Below are positions 35,449 through 45,117 of a stretch of DNA of 50,012 nt, piece after piece. Under the pieces are notes generated by a model. That model was given only the letters and a program-made list of their open reading frames with translations. It did no database searches and was not told the DNA's origin. The DNA lies in assembly GCF_001542415.1 (NCBI RefSeq), contig NZ_LNCU01000032.1, positions 29,202 to 79,213 of the forward strand. Reading direction: 5' to 3'. The stretch is from Bradyrhizobium macuxiense (GTDB lineage: Bacteria > Pseudomonadota > Alphaproteobacteria > Rhizobiales > Xanthobacteraceae). Every line of letters starts with the position of its first letter. Position 1 is the first letter of the stretch. Made by a program: the position numbers and the translations under genes.

Positions 35449-37842
35449 ATGGCTGCTTCCGACGTCTCAAGCGCAACGCCGGTATCGTCGTCCGAACGTT
35501 CGACGCCCATTCCAGCGGACGCGCTCATCATCGTCCCGGCCCGCAACACGGTGCTGTTCCCGAATGTCATCATCCCGATCACGATCGGGCGCGCGAAATC
35601 CATTGCCGCTGCCCAGCAGGCGGTGCGCGAACAGCGGCAGATCGGCATCCTGCTCCAGCGCGACGCCGAGGTGGACGACCCCGGCCCGGACGATCTGTAC
35701 CGTATCGGCACCGTCGCCAATATCGTGCGCTACATCACCGGCGCCGACGAGACCCATCATCTGGTCTGCCAGGGCGTGCAGCGGATGCGCGTGCTGGACT
35801 ACCTGCCGGGAACACCCTTCCTGGCGGCCCGCGTGCTGCAGATCCCGGAGCCCACGACGACGTCCCCGGAGATCGAGGCGCGCTTCCTCAATCTGCAGCG
35901 GCAGGCGCTCGAGGCCGCGCAATTGCTGCCGCAAGTGCCGCAGGAATTGATCGCAGCGCTACAAGGCACGAACTCACCGGCGACGCTGGCCGACCTTGCG
36001 ACCTCCTACATGGATATCAAGCCGCAGGAAAAGCAGGACATCCTGGAGACGATCGACCTCGCGGCCCGGATGGACAAGGTGTCGCGCCACCTCGCCGAAC
36101 GGATCGAGGTGCTCAGGCTCAGCCAGGAGATCGGGCAGAAGACCAAGGCCGCCTTCGACGAGCGGCAACGCGAGGCGATCCTGCGCGAGCAGATGGCGAC
36201 GATCCAGCGCCAGCTCGGCGAAGGCGACGGCAAGGCGGCCGAAGTCGCGGAGCTGACCAAGTCGATCGCCGCGGCCAAGATGCCGCCGGAGGCGGAAGGC
36301 CAGGCACAGAAGGAGCTGCGTCGCTATGAGCGGATGCCGGAGGCCGCCGCCGAATCCGGCATGGTCCGAAGCTACCTCGACTGGCTGATCGATCTGCCCT
36401 GGAGCCTGCCCGAGGAGAAACCGATCGACATCACCGAGGCACGGCGCATCCTCGATGCGGACCACTACGGCCTGGAGAAGATCAAGAGCCGCATCATCGA
36501 ATATCTCGCCGTGCGCAAGCTGGCGCCAAGCGGCAAGGCCCCGATCCTCTGCTTCGTCGGACCACCCGGCGTCGGCAAGACCTCGCTCGGACAGTCGATC
36601 GCACGCGCAATGTCGCGGCCGTTCGTGCGCGTCAGCCTCGGCGGCGTACATGACGAGGCGGAGATCCGCGGCCACCGCCGCACCTATATCGGCGCGCTGC
36701 CGGGCAACATCATCCAGGCCATCAAGAAGGCCGGCGCGCGCAATTGCGTGATGATGCTCGACGAGATCGACAAGATGGGCCGCGGCATCCAGGGCGATCC
36801 ATCCGCCGCGATGCTCGAAGTGCTCGACCCCGAGCAGAACGGCACGTTCCGCGACAACTACCTCGGCGTACCGTTCGACCTTTCGCGGGTCGTCTTCATC
36901 GCGACCGCCAACATGCTCGATGGTGTGCCGGGGCCGCTGCTCGACCGCATGGAGATCATCAGCCTTGCCGGATATACCGAGGAAGAGAAGCTCGAGATCG
37001 CGAAGCGCTATCTGGTCCGGCGCCAGCTCGAAGCCAACGGGTTGAAGTCCGAACAGGCCGAGATCGAGCCCGACGCGCTGAGGCTGATCATCCGCAGCTA
37101 TACCCGCGAGGCCGGCGTGCGCAATCTGGAGCGCGAGATCGGCAAGGTGTTCCGCAACGTCGCGGTGCAGATCGCCGAAGGCAGCGCGAGCCACGTCACG
37201 ATAGCGCCGAAGGATATCGTGACGCTGCTCGGCCAGCCGCGGTTCGAGAACGAGATCGCGATGCGCACCAGCATTCCCGGCGTTGCGACCGGGCTCGCCT
37301 GGACCCCGGTCGGCGGCGACATCCTGTTCATCGAGGCCTCACGTACGCCGGGCAGGGGCGCGCTGATCCTCACCGGCCAGCTTGGCGAAGTCATGCGCGA
37401 GAGCGTGCAGGCCGCGCTGACGCTGGTGAAGAGCCGCGCCTCGCAGCTCGGAATCGACCCGACGATCTTCGAGAAGAGCGACATCCACGTCCACGTGCCG
37501 GCTGGCGCGACACCGAAGGACGGCCCGAGCGCGGGCGTTGCGATGTTCACCGCCCTCACCTCGCTGCTGACGGATCGCACCGTGCGCAGCGACACCGCGA
37601 TGACCGGGGAAATCTCGCTGCGTGGGCTGGTGCTGCCGGTCGGCGGCATCAAGGAAAAGGTCGTCGCTGCCGCCGCGGCCGGCCTGACCCGTGTCATGCT
37701 GCCGGCACGAAACAAGCGCGACTTCGACGACATCCCGGCGAGCGCCCGCGCCAAGCTGGAGTTCATCTGGCTCGAGCGCGTCGATGATGCGATCGCAGCA
37801 GCGCTGGAAGCCGCGAAGACGACGCCCGCGGCTGCGGAGTGA
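35449..37842 (+). CDS. lon: ATP-dependent Lon protease
   Basis: A 797-residue Lon. The N-terminal substrate domain starts near ALIIVPARNTVLFPNVIIPI. The AAA+ module has Walker A Lys377 in GPPGVGKTSLG and Walker B MMLDEIDKMG. The protease domain has catalytic Ser694 (DGPSAGVAM) and Lys737 (GGIKEKVVAAA), with the same spacing as Escherichia coli Ser679/Lys722. ATG 35449 follows hsp20 by ten bases with AAGGAG upstream, which sets the start; the frame itself extends back into hsp20. The pairing with hsp20, rather than clpPX, suggests a second, stress-related Lon copy; that is inference. Confidence 0.96.
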   Translation: MAASDVSSATPVSSSERSTPIPADALIIVPARNTVLFPNVIIPITIGRAKSIAAAQQAVREQRQIGILLQRDAEVDDPGPDDLYRIGTVANIVRYITGADETHHLVCQGVQRMRVLDYLPGTPFLAARVLQIPEPTTTSPEIEARFLNLQRQALEAAQLLPQVPQELIAALQGTNSPATLADLATSYMDIKPQEKQDILETIDLAARMDKVSRHLAERIEVLRLSQEIGQKTKAAFDERQREAILREQMATIQRQLGEGDGKAAEVAELTKSIAAAKMPPEAEGQAQKELRRYERMPEAAAESGMVRSYLDWLIDLPWSLPEEKPIDITEARRILDADHYGLEKIKSRIIEYLAVRKLAPSGKAPILCFVGPPGVGKTSLGQSIARAMSRPFVRVSLGGVHDEAEIRGHRRTYIGALPGNIIQAIKKAGARNCVMMLDEIDKMGRGIQGDPSAAMLEVLDPEQNGTFRDNYLGVPFDLSRVVFIATANMLDGVPGPLLDRMEIISLAGYTEEEKLEIAKRYLVRRQLEANGLKSEQAEIEPDALRLIIRSYTREAGVRNLEREIGKVFRNVAVQIAEGSASHVTIAPKDIVTLLGQPRFENEIAMRTSIPGVATGLAWTPVGGDILFIEASRTPGRGALILTGQLGEVMRESVQAALTLVKSRASQLGIDPTIFEKSDIHVHVPAGATPKDGPSAGVAMFTALTSLLTDRTVRSDTAMTGEISLRGLVLPVGGIKEKVVAAAAAGLTRVMLPARNKRDFDDIPASARAKLEFIWLERVDDAIAAALEAAKTTPAAAE

Positions 37843-37897
37843 CGATTGCTGACGTCATCGGCGAAAGCTGACTGAGCCGGGAGCGGTGTTTCGCGGC

Positions 37898-38092
37898 CTA
37901 CTTGGACCGGCGACCCTTGTAGAACCCGGCGTTCGTCGTGTTCTGCTTGATGTTGGCCGTGTCGCCTTGCTCCGCAAGGTTGTCCACGGCCTTCGTGGAC
38001 AAGGTATCCTTCTTGATCTCCATTCCGCCGCCCGTGCCCTTGGGGCTACGGCTGGCGCGAGGGACGGGCGGCATCTTGTTGTGACGTGACAT
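37898..38092 (-). CDS. Small conserved hypothetical protein
   Basis: A 64-residue hydrophilic protein, MSRHNKMPPVPRASRSPKGT at the N-terminus and QNTTNAGFYKGRRSK at the C-terminus. Very similar short proteins occur in rhizobia; no function is known to me. It lacks membrane segments and is predicted disordered. GAGG lies 9 bases before ATG 38092. It sits between lon and fdsA, convergent with lon. Confidence 0.75.
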   Translation of the reverse strand: MSRHNKMPPVPRASRSPKGTGGGMEIKKDTLSTKAVDNLAEQGDTANIKQNTTNAGFYKGRRSK

Positions 38093-38140
38093 GGCTGCGC
38101 CTCACTCTGTTGCCCATTCGCGAGTCCAAAGCGTCCTTCC

Positions 38141-40906
38141 CTACTCTGCCGCCGAGCGCAGTTCAGCCTTCTCGGCGCGCACCGCGCAGAACTTGAATTC
38201 CGGGATCTTGCCGAACGGATCGAGCGCCGGGTTGGTCAGCAGGTTCGCTGCCGCCTCGGCGTAGCAGAACGGCATGAACACCATGTTCTCCGGCACGTCG
38301 CGGTCGGAGCGCACCTTGATCTCGACCGCGCCGCGGCGGGTCTGCAGCCGGATGAAATCGCCGGGCCACAGCTGCATCTTCCGCATGTCCTTCGGCGACA
38401 TGAAGGCGACGGCCTCGGGCTCGATCTGGTCGAGCACGGAAGCGCGGCGCGTCATCGAGCCGGTGTGCCAATGCTCGAGCACGCGGCCCGTCGACAGAAC
38501 CATCGGATACTCGGCGTCGGGCAGTTCATCCGGCGGGATCACATGCGCCGGCACGATCTTCCCGCGTCCGTTCTCGGTCGGGAAGCCCGTGGTGAAGATG
38601 ATCTCGTTGCCGGGCTGGTGCGGATCGTCGACCGGATAGGTCACGGCGCCCTCGCGCACCAGGCGGTCCCAGGTGATATTGTTCAGCGACGGCATCACCT
38701 CGGTCATCTCGGTGAACACGTCGGCCGGTCCGTTGTAGTTCCACGGCAGGCCCATGCGCTTGCCGATCTCCTGGATGATCCAGAGATCCTGCCGCGCGTC
38801 GCCCGGCGGCCGGATCACCTCACGCGCGAGCTGCACGCGGCGGTCTGTGTTGGTGAAGGTGCCGGACTTCTCGGCGAAGGCCGACGCCGGCAGGATCACG
38901 TCGGCATGGAACGCGGTCTCGGTGACGAAGAGATCCTGCACCACGAGATGATCGAGTTTCGTCAATGCCTCGCGGGCATGCTGGAGGTCCGGGTCCGACA
39001 TCGCGGGGTTCTCGCCCTCGATATACATGCCGTGGATCTCGCCGGCATGGATCGCGTTCATGATCTCGACCACGGTCAGGCCGCGCACGGGATCGAGGTC
39101 CTGCTGCCAGAGCCGCTCGAACGGCGCGCGCAGATCGGTGCGGCCGACCGGCATGTAGTCCGGCAGGAACATCGGGATCAGGCCGGCGTCGGAGGCGCCC
39201 TGCACGTTGTTCTGGCCGCGCAGCGGATGCAGCCCGGTGCCAGGACGGCCGACCTGGCCGGTGATCAGCGCGAGCGCAATCAGGCAGCGCGCATTGTCGG
39301 TACCGTGGACATGCTGGCTGATGCCCATGCCCCAGAAGATGATCGAGGATTTCGCGCGTGCATAGGTGCGCGCCACCTCGCGCAAGGTCTCCGCCGGGAT
39401 GCCGCAGATCGCTTCCATCTTCTCGGGCGGAAAATCCTTGATCTTCTCCTTCAGCTCGTCGAAGCCCTCGGTGTAGCCGGCGATGTACTGCTCGTCGGTC
39501 AGGCCTTCGGTGATGATCGTGTGGATCATTGCGTTCAGCATCGCGACATCGCTGCCCGGCTTGAACTGCAGATGCTCCGTCGCATGGCGCGACAGCGTCT
39601 GCCGGCGCGGATCCATCACGAACAGCTTGGCGCCGTTCTTGGCCGCGTTCTTGATGAATGTCGCCGCGACGGGATGGTTCACGGTCGGATTGGCGCCGAT
39701 CACCCAGATCACCTCGGCATCCATTGCGGCCGCGAACGGCGCTGACACCGCGCCGGAGTTGAGGCCTTCCATCAGCGCCGCCACCGACGAGGCATGGCAG
39801 AGCCGCGTGCAATGGTCGACATTGTTGGAGCCGAAGCCGGTGCGCACCAGCTTCTGGAACAGATAGGCTTCCTCGTTGGAGCCCTTGGCCGAGCCGAAAC
39901 CGGCGAGCGCCTTGACGCCCTTCTCGTCGCGTATCTTCTTCAAGCCGTTGGCCGCGAGATCCAGCGCCTCCTCCCACGTTGCCTCGCGGAAGTGGGTGAA
40001 GGGATTGGCCGGATCGACCTGGTCGTTGGGATCCTTCTTGACGTTGGGCAGCCGCACCAGCGGCTTGGTCAGGCGATTGGGGTGATGGATGTAGTCGAAG
40101 CCGAAGCGGCCCTTGACGCAGAGCCGGTTGTGATTGGCGGGGCCGTCGCGACCTTCCGCATAGATCACCTTCTCGTCCTTGACCTGGTAGGTGACCTGGC
40201 AGCCGACGCCGCAATATGGGCAGAGCGAATCCACCTTGCGGTCGGGATAGGTGACGCGCTCCTGCTTGTCGTCGAGCATCACCGATGGCATCAGCGCGCC
40301 GGTCGGACAGGCCTGCACGCATTCGCCGCAGGCCACGCAGGTCGACTCGCCCATCGGATCGTCGAAGTCGAACACGATCTTGGCATCGTGATTGCGATAC
40401 GCCATGCCGATGACGTCGTTGACCTGCACCTCGCGGCAGGCGCGCACGCACAGGCCGCACTGGATGCAGGCATCGAGATTGACGCGCATCGCCGGATGGC
40501 TGGCGTCGGCGGCCCAGCGCTCCGCGGCCGGAAAGCGGCTCTCGGTGACGCCGGTCTTCTCCGCCCAGTGCCAGAACTTGGAGTCCGGATCGTGCGAGGT
40601 CTCGCGCGGCGGCTGGTCGGCGACCAGAAGCTCCATCACCATCTTCTGCGCGGCAACCGCGCGCGCGCTCGCGGACTTGACCTTCATGCCGACCGCAGGC
40701 GTGCGCTTGCAGGATGCCACCAGCACGCGCTCGCCCTCGATCTCGACCATGCAGGCGCGGCAATTGCCGTCGGGCCGATAATCGGGCGCCGGCGAGTAGC
40801 AGAGATGCGGGATCTCGTTGCCCTGGCGTTTTGCGACCTGCCAGATGGTTTCGCCTGGATTGGCCTCGACCTGCTGGCCGTCGAGCTCGAATGTAATCTT
40901 GGTCAT
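38141..40906 (-). CDS. fdsA: NAD-dependent formate dehydrogenase alpha subunit
   Basis: A 921-residue molybdenum enzyme that oxidises formate to CO2 in the cytoplasm. N-terminal [2Fe-2S] domain (CRACMVEIEG). Two [4Fe-4S] clusters follow in CIQCGLCVRACREVQ and CVACGECVQACP, then the CPYCGVGCQVTYQ cluster of the catalytic module. The Mo-ligand is Cys370 in CTRLCHASS, a cysteine and not selenocysteine. The C-terminal MopB domain has VLSTGRVLEHWHTGSMTRR. It overlaps the FdsG-FdsB fusion gene by ATGA. Maturation needs FdhD, MobA, MobB and MoeA, all encoded downstream in this window. Confidence 0.95.
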   Translation of the reverse strand: MTKITFELDGQQVEANPGETIWQVAKRQGNEIPHLCYSPAPDYRPDGNCRACMVEIEGERVLVASCKRTPAVGMKVKSASARAVAAQKMVMELLVADQPPRETSHDPDSKFWHWAEKTGVTESRFPAAERWAADASHPAMRVNLDACIQCGLCVRACREVQVNDVIGMAYRNHDAKIVFDFDDPMGESTCVACGECVQACPTGALMPSVMLDDKQERVTYPDRKVDSLCPYCGVGCQVTYQVKDEKVIYAEGRDGPANHNRLCVKGRFGFDYIHHPNRLTKPLVRLPNVKKDPNDQVDPANPFTHFREATWEEALDLAANGLKKIRDEKGVKALAGFGSAKGSNEEAYLFQKLVRTGFGSNNVDHCTRLCHASSVAALMEGLNSGAVSAPFAAAMDAEVIWVIGANPTVNHPVAATFIKNAAKNGAKLFVMDPRRQTLSRHATEHLQFKPGSDVAMLNAMIHTIITEGLTDEQYIAGYTEGFDELKEKIKDFPPEKMEAICGIPAETLREVARTYARAKSSIIFWGMGISQHVHGTDNARCLIALALITGQVGRPGTGLHPLRGQNNVQGASDAGLIPMFLPDYMPVGRTDLRAPFERLWQQDLDPVRGLTVVEIMNAIHAGEIHGMYIEGENPAMSDPDLQHAREALTKLDHLVVQDLFVTETAFHADVILPASAFAEKSGTFTNTDRRVQLAREVIRPPGDARQDLWIIQEIGKRMGLPWNYNGPADVFTEMTEVMPSLNNITWDRLVREGAVTYPVDDPHQPGNEIIFTTGFPTENGRGKIVPAHVIPPDELPDAEYPMVLSTGRVLEHWHTGSMTRRASVLDQIEPEAVAFMSPKDMRKMQLWPGDFIRLQTRRGAVEIKVRSDRDVPENMVFMPFCYAEAAANLLTNPALDPFGKIPEFKFCAVRAEKAELRSAAE

Positions 40907-42609
40907 TCGGCAGCTTCCTTGAACTCGTCGGGGAAGTATTTAATCACCGATGTCAGCGGATTGGAGGCGGCCTGCCCGAGGCCGCAGATCGACGCATCGC
41001 GCATCGCCTGGCTCAGCTCGTCGAGCAGTGCCCGGTTCCAGACCGGCCGTTCCATCAGCTGCGCCGCCTTCTGGGTGCCGGCGCGGCACGGCGTGCATTG
41101 GCCGCAGCTCTCGTCCTCGAAGAAGCGCATCAGGTTCAACGCCGCGAGCCTGACGCTGTCCTTTTGCGACAGGATCACGATCGCGGCGGAGCCGATGAAG
41201 CAGCCGTATTTCTCTAGCGTGCCGAAATCTAGCGGGATGTCGTCCATCGTGGCCGGCAGGATGCCGCCGGACGCGCCGCCCGGCAGGTAGGCGTGGAAGG
41301 TGTGGCCGTCGGCCATGCCGGCGCAATATTCGTCGATCAGCTCGCGCACAGTGATGCCGGCCGGCGCAAGCTTCATGCCGGGGTTCTTTACGCGCCCAGA
41401 GACCGAGAAGCTGCGCAGACCGTGCCGCTCGTGGCGGCCATGGCTCTTCCACCAGTCGGCGCCCTTCTCGACGATGTCGCGCACCCACCACAGCGTCTCG
41501 ACATTGTTGATCAGCGTCGGCAGGCCGAACAGGCCGACCTGGAACGGATAAGGCGGCTTGTGCCGGGGCAGGCCGCGCTTGCCCTCGATGCTCTCGAGCA
41601 GCGAGGATTCCTCACCGCAGATATAGGCGCCGGCGCCGCGCCGCATGTGCAGCTTCGGGCCGCCCGCAGACAGCTTGGCGATCTCGCGTTCGAGGATCTC
41701 GCGCGATGCCGGGTATTCGTCGCGGATGTAGATGTAGACCTCGGGCGCCTCGACGACATGCGCGCCGATCAGCATGCCCTCGAGAAAGCGATGCGGGTCA
41801 GTCTCGAGATAGATTCGGTCCTTGAAGGTGCCAGGCTCGCCCTCGTCGCCGTTGACGGCCATCAGCCGCGGGCCGGGCTCGCCAAGCACAGCGCGCCATT
41901 TGCGTCCCGTGGGGAAGCCGGCGCCGCCGAGCCCGCGCAGGCTGGCATCGTCGAGCGCTTTCAGCAGGTCTTCCCTGGCGAGCTCGCCCGAACGCAGCCG
42001 GTTGAGCAGCACGTAGCCGCCATCGGCGACATAGGCGTCGTAGTCGATATAGGCCGGCAGATGCGCATGCGTGTTGCCGGCTTTTGCTGCGGCCATCACA
42101 TTGGCGACCGTCGCGTGATCGACGAAATTGTGCCCGACCTCGGCAGCCGGCGCAGTGTCGCAGCGGCCGACGCAAGGTGCGCGCACGACGCGGATGTCGG
42201 GGCCGGACGCGCTCTGCAGATCCTGCAACAGCTGCTCGGCGCCAAGCATCCCGCAGGTGAGCGAGTCGCAGACGCGGATGGTCAGGGGCGCGATATCGGG
42301 CTCGCCCTCCTTCACCACGTCGAAATGCGCATAAAAGGTCGCGGTCTCGAACACCTCGGCGAATGACAGCTTCATCTCGTCGGCAAGCGCAGCGAGATGC
42401 GCCGCCGAGATCTGGTGGTAGCGGTCCTGGATCAGGTGCAGGAACTCGATCAGCATGTCGCGCTGCCGCGGCCAGTCGCCGAGCAGTTGCTCGATCTCAT
42501 GCGCCGCGGTCGGGTCGACCTGGCGGCCCTTGGGCGTGGCTTTCGCGCGCTTCCGCCCCGCGCCGGGATGCTCGAAATTGCGGACCTGGTGCATGTCGTG
42601 GGTCGTCAT
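40903..42609 (-). CDS. fdsB: Formate dehydrogenase beta subunit, FdsG-FdsB (NuoE-NuoF-like) fusion
   Basis: A 568-residue fusion. Residues about 35-160 are NuoE/FdsG-like with a thioredoxin-fold [2Fe-2S] site (CDSLTCGMLG, APCVGRCDTA). Residues about 190-560 are NuoF/FdsB-like: GLGGAGFPTGRKW and GAYICGEESSLLESIEGKRG bind FMN and NAD, and ESCGQCTPCRAGT holds the [4Fe-4S] cluster. It passes electrons from FdsA to NAD+. In Rhodobacter and Cupriavidus these are separate proteins; the fusion is a known variant. The start ATG 42609 has only a weak SD (GAGACG). No fdsD-like small subunit gene was found adjacent. Confidence 0.93.
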   Translation of the reverse strand: MTTHDMHQVRNFEHPGAGRKRAKATPKGRQVDPTAAHEIEQLLGDWPRQRDMLIEFLHLIQDRYHQISAAHLAALADEMKLSFAEVFETATFYAHFDVVKEGEPDIAPLTIRVCDSLTCGMLGAEQLLQDLQSASGPDIRVVRAPCVGRCDTAPAAEVGHNFVDHATVANVMAAAKAGNTHAHLPAYIDYDAYVADGGYVLLNRLRSGELAREDLLKALDDASLRGLGGAGFPTGRKWRAVLGEPGPRLMAVNGDEGEPGTFKDRIYLETDPHRFLEGMLIGAHVVEAPEVYIYIRDEYPASREILEREIAKLSAGGPKLHMRRGAGAYICGEESSLLESIEGKRGLPRHKPPYPFQVGLFGLPTLINNVETLWWVRDIVEKGADWWKSHGRHERHGLRSFSVSGRVKNPGMKLAPAGITVRELIDEYCAGMADGHTFHAYLPGGASGGILPATMDDIPLDFGTLEKYGCFIGSAAIVILSQKDSVRLAALNLMRFFEDESCGQCTPCRAGTQKAAQLMERPVWNRALLDELSQAMRDASICGLGQAASNPLTSVIKYFPDEFKEAAE

Positions 42610-42641
42610 CGGAGGCGTCTCGTTACCGCTGTCAGATCAAT

Positions 42642-42671
42642 AGTCTAGCGTCTTGGCATGCCAGATGCCAA
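42642..42671 (-). promoter_or_regulatory. Promoter with overlapping palindrome upstream of fds genes
   Basis: TTGGCAT-GCCAG-ATGCCAA (42653-42671) has perfect 7-base arms. Read on the minus strand its outer half gives a -35 (TTGGCA, 42671-42666), followed after 18 bases by TAGACT (42647-42642) as -10. Start near 42635, 25 bases before the fdsGB ATG. A regulator bound to the palindrome would block polymerase. No regulator gene is adjacent. Confidence 0.45.
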
Positions 42672-42763
42672 TAGAATTTCGAACCCTTCCAAACAGCATT
42701 AAGGGGCATGCAGCCGTCGCTGTCACGCCCCCTTTCGTCAACGCATTCGCGAGGTGCCGGTTC

Positions 42764-43042
42764 TCACGTCTTCTCCATGCAATCGGCGATGAAGAACCAG
42801 CGGTCGTCGCCGGTCAGGCCCTTGGCCTTCACCTCCTTGCGGCAGGCCTTCAGCTTCGGCTTGTTGGCCCTCCACTGCGCCTTCATGGCCTTCAGCTTCT
42901 CCATCGTCAGCTTGATCTTGGATGGCTTAGCGGTGGTCGCGGCCGGCGCGGGTGCGGCCGGTGCCGCGGTCTGTGCCGATGCCATATGCAGCGTGCCGCA
43001 CACCAGCAGCACGGCGGCGAGACAGGTTCCGATGCGAAACAT
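42764..43042 (-). CDS. Periplasmic PsiF-repeat-like small protein
   Basis: A 92-residue exported protein: signal peptide (about 1-23, ending MASAQ), an Ala/Pro-rich linker, then a basic helical part. The C-terminal KACRKEVKAKGLTGDDRWFF-IADCM has the two Cys and the L-x-GDxR spacing of the PsiF repeat (phosphate-starvation-inducible family). Only one repeat is present and the match is from memory. AAAGGGA precedes ATG 43042 by about 9 bases. It lies between fds and the transporter on the same strand. Confidence 0.65.
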   Translation of the reverse strand: MFRIGTCLAAVLLVCGTLHMASAQTAAPAAPAPAATTAKPSKIKLTMEKLKAMKAQWRANKPKLKACRKEVKAKGLTGDDRWFFIADCMEKT

Positions 43043-43134
43043 TGGGGAAATTCCCTTTGGTCAATCCGTTGAATTGAAAGACGAGGCGATCAGCGGAACG
43101 AGTCTGCTCATTCCGCTGATGGCGTGGCGTAAAA

Positions 43135-44790
43135 TCAGAGAATCTTGACGGCGCTTTCCAGCGTCTTCCAGACGCCCCAGAGCAGCGGAATCCCGACGAA
43201 CAGCCAGAACAGCGCCGCCTTGAGGTCGAGGCCGCCCTTGCCGATGCCGAACGATCCATGCTGGATCGCCGCGTCGCCCTTGCTGCTTGCCGCCTGCAAC
43301 TTTGCGACCTCTTCCTCGCTCATGTACCACTTCGGATCGACCGGCTTGACCAGATAGTTGCAGATCAGGCCCGCGATCAGCATGGCGCACAGGATGTACA
43401 TCGTCGTGTTGTAGAGATGGTCGCGCGGCACGCCGGCGGCGAGCTGGAATTCGCGCAGATAGTTCACCACCACCGGGCCGATGATGCCGGCCGTCGACCA
43501 CGCCGTCAGCAGCCGTCCGTGGATGGCGCCGACGAACTGAGTGCCGAACATGTCGGCGAGATAGGCCGGCACCGTGGAGAAGCCGCCGCCATACATCGAC
43601 AGGATGATGCCGAAGCCGAGCACGAAGAGCAGCTTCGAGCCCATCGCCGCGAAGGTCGGCGCCAGCGCGTAGAGCGCGATGCCGAGCACGAAGAATGTGT
43701 AATAGGTGTTCTTGCGGCCGATATAGTCCGACAGCGAGGCCCAGAAGAAGCGGCCACCGATGTTGAACAGCGACAGCAGGCCGGCAAAGCCCGCGGCGAT
43801 GCCGGCGATCATGGTCTTCTGCTCGACCGAAAGCTGGCCGAAAGCGAGCTCCGGATGCCCGATCAGCTTGCCCGCGAAGATCTCCTGGAGCATCGGCGAG
43901 GCCATGCCGATCACGCCGATACCGGCCGACACGTTCAAGCAGAGCACCCACCAGATCAGCCAGAACTGCGGCGTCTTGTGCGCGTTGTCGAGATGCACAT
44001 TGTGCTCCGAGATCATCGACTTCTTCTCGCTCGGCGGTGTCCAGCCGTCCGGCTGCCAGCCCGCCGGGGTCACGCGATAGGCGAAGGCTCCGATCATCAT
44101 GAAGATGAAATAGACGATGCCCATCACGACGAACGTCTCCCAGACGCCGACCGAGGTCGGGGTCTTGAAATAGTTGATCAGCAGGTTCGCAAGCGGCGCG
44201 CCGATCATGGCACCGCCGCCGAATCCCATGATGGCCATGCCGGTCGCCATGCCGCGGCGATCGGGAAACCACTTGATCAGCGTCGAGACCGGCGAGATGT
44301 AGCCGAGGCCGAGACCGACGCCGCCGATCACGCCGGCACCGAGCCACATGATCCAGAGCTGATGCACGTAGATGCCGAACGCAGCGACGATCAGCCCGCC
44401 GCCCCAGCACAGCGCCGCGACCACGCCGGCCTTGCGCGGCCCGGCGCGCTCGAGCCATCCCCCCCAGATCGCTGCGGAAACGCCGAGCAGCACGAAGAAC
44501 AGGGTGAACATCCACCCGAGGCTTGCGACCTTCCAGTCGCAACTGGTCGTGAACAATTCACCGACCAGCGAAATGTCGGGGCAGGCCTTCGGCGCGTTCA
44601 GCCCGATCGCGCGCGAGAGCGGCAGCCAGAACACCGAGAAGCCGTAGGCCATGCCGATGCAGAGATGAATGCAGAGCGCAGCGGGCGGCACCAGCCAGCG
44701 ATTGAAGCCGGCGGTCGCGATCGTCCGCTCCCTGTCGAGGATACCCGCGCCCGCTGCGGATACAGTTCCGGCGCTGCTCATCGTCGTCAT
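43135..44790 (-). CDS. OFA-family MFS transporter (oxalate/formate antiporter-like)
   Basis: A 551-residue major facilitator protein with about 12-13 hydrophobic segments. The GLGYISPVSTLIKWFPDRRGMATGMAIMGFGGGAMIGAP region is typical of the oxalate:formate antiporter (OFA) family, and an insert of about 30 residues after WTPPSEKKS is common in it. Family members exchange oxalate and formate, or carry related monocarboxylates. Its position next to formate dehydrogenase fits formate or oxalate use; the true substrate is not shown. ATG 44790 has GGGAGG 6 bases upstream and sets the start; the open frame extends to 44892. Confidence 0.9.
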   Translation of the reverse strand: MTTMSSAGTVSAAGAGILDRERTIATAGFNRWLVPPAALCIHLCIGMAYGFSVFWLPLSRAIGLNAPKACPDISLVGELFTTSCDWKVASLGWMFTLFFVLLGVSAAIWGGWLERAGPRKAGVVAALCWGGGLIVAAFGIYVHQLWIMWLGAGVIGGVGLGLGYISPVSTLIKWFPDRRGMATGMAIMGFGGGAMIGAPLANLLINYFKTPTSVGVWETFVVMGIVYFIFMMIGAFAYRVTPAGWQPDGWTPPSEKKSMISEHNVHLDNAHKTPQFWLIWWVLCLNVSAGIGVIGMASPMLQEIFAGKLIGHPELAFGQLSVEQKTMIAGIAAGFAGLLSLFNIGGRFFWASLSDYIGRKNTYYTFFVLGIALYALAPTFAAMGSKLLFVLGFGIILSMYGGGFSTVPAYLADMFGTQFVGAIHGRLLTAWSTAGIIGPVVVNYLREFQLAAGVPRDHLYNTTMYILCAMLIAGLICNYLVKPVDPKWYMSEEEVAKLQAASSKGDAAIQHGSFGIGKGGLDLKAALFWLFVGIPLLWGVWKTLESAVKIL

Positions 44791-45117
44791 TGTAACCTCC
44801 CTGCAGCCGCTGCTGCTCGCAGCGCGTCTGCCGTCTTCGATCCCGCTTCCGCACCGTTGCGGCGCAACCTTGATGTCTGTTGTTCCGCACAATTCCTTGC
44901 ATGCGCCGGGATCACCACGCGCATTTCGGAATTGCTAACCCCCGACGCGGCCGGATATGCCCCCGGTCGTGCGGCCCGATCTGGTAGGAGCCCTACCCTA
45001 TGTCACCCTCGTGCCGCTTCGCAGACACGACTCCGCCTCCACACCCCAGTGGAGATTATCAATTCGCGCAGAAGCCGGAATAGGTGTCGATAGGCAAAAG
45101 GTAGATATCAGTCGCGT
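44791..45117. other. Intergenic region between the OFA transporter and tusA
   Basis: 327 bases without a supported gene. Two hairpins: GGTAGG-AGC-CCTACC (44983-44997) and CTCCAC-N6-GTGGAG (45037-45054). Neither has a T run, so they are operators or weak RNA structures, not clear terminators. The region must hold the promoter of the transporter gene. Confidence 0.5.

Noticed and set aside
44983..45054. Rho-independent terminators in the transporter-tusA gap
   Set aside because: The two hairpins have short stems and no T run on either strand.
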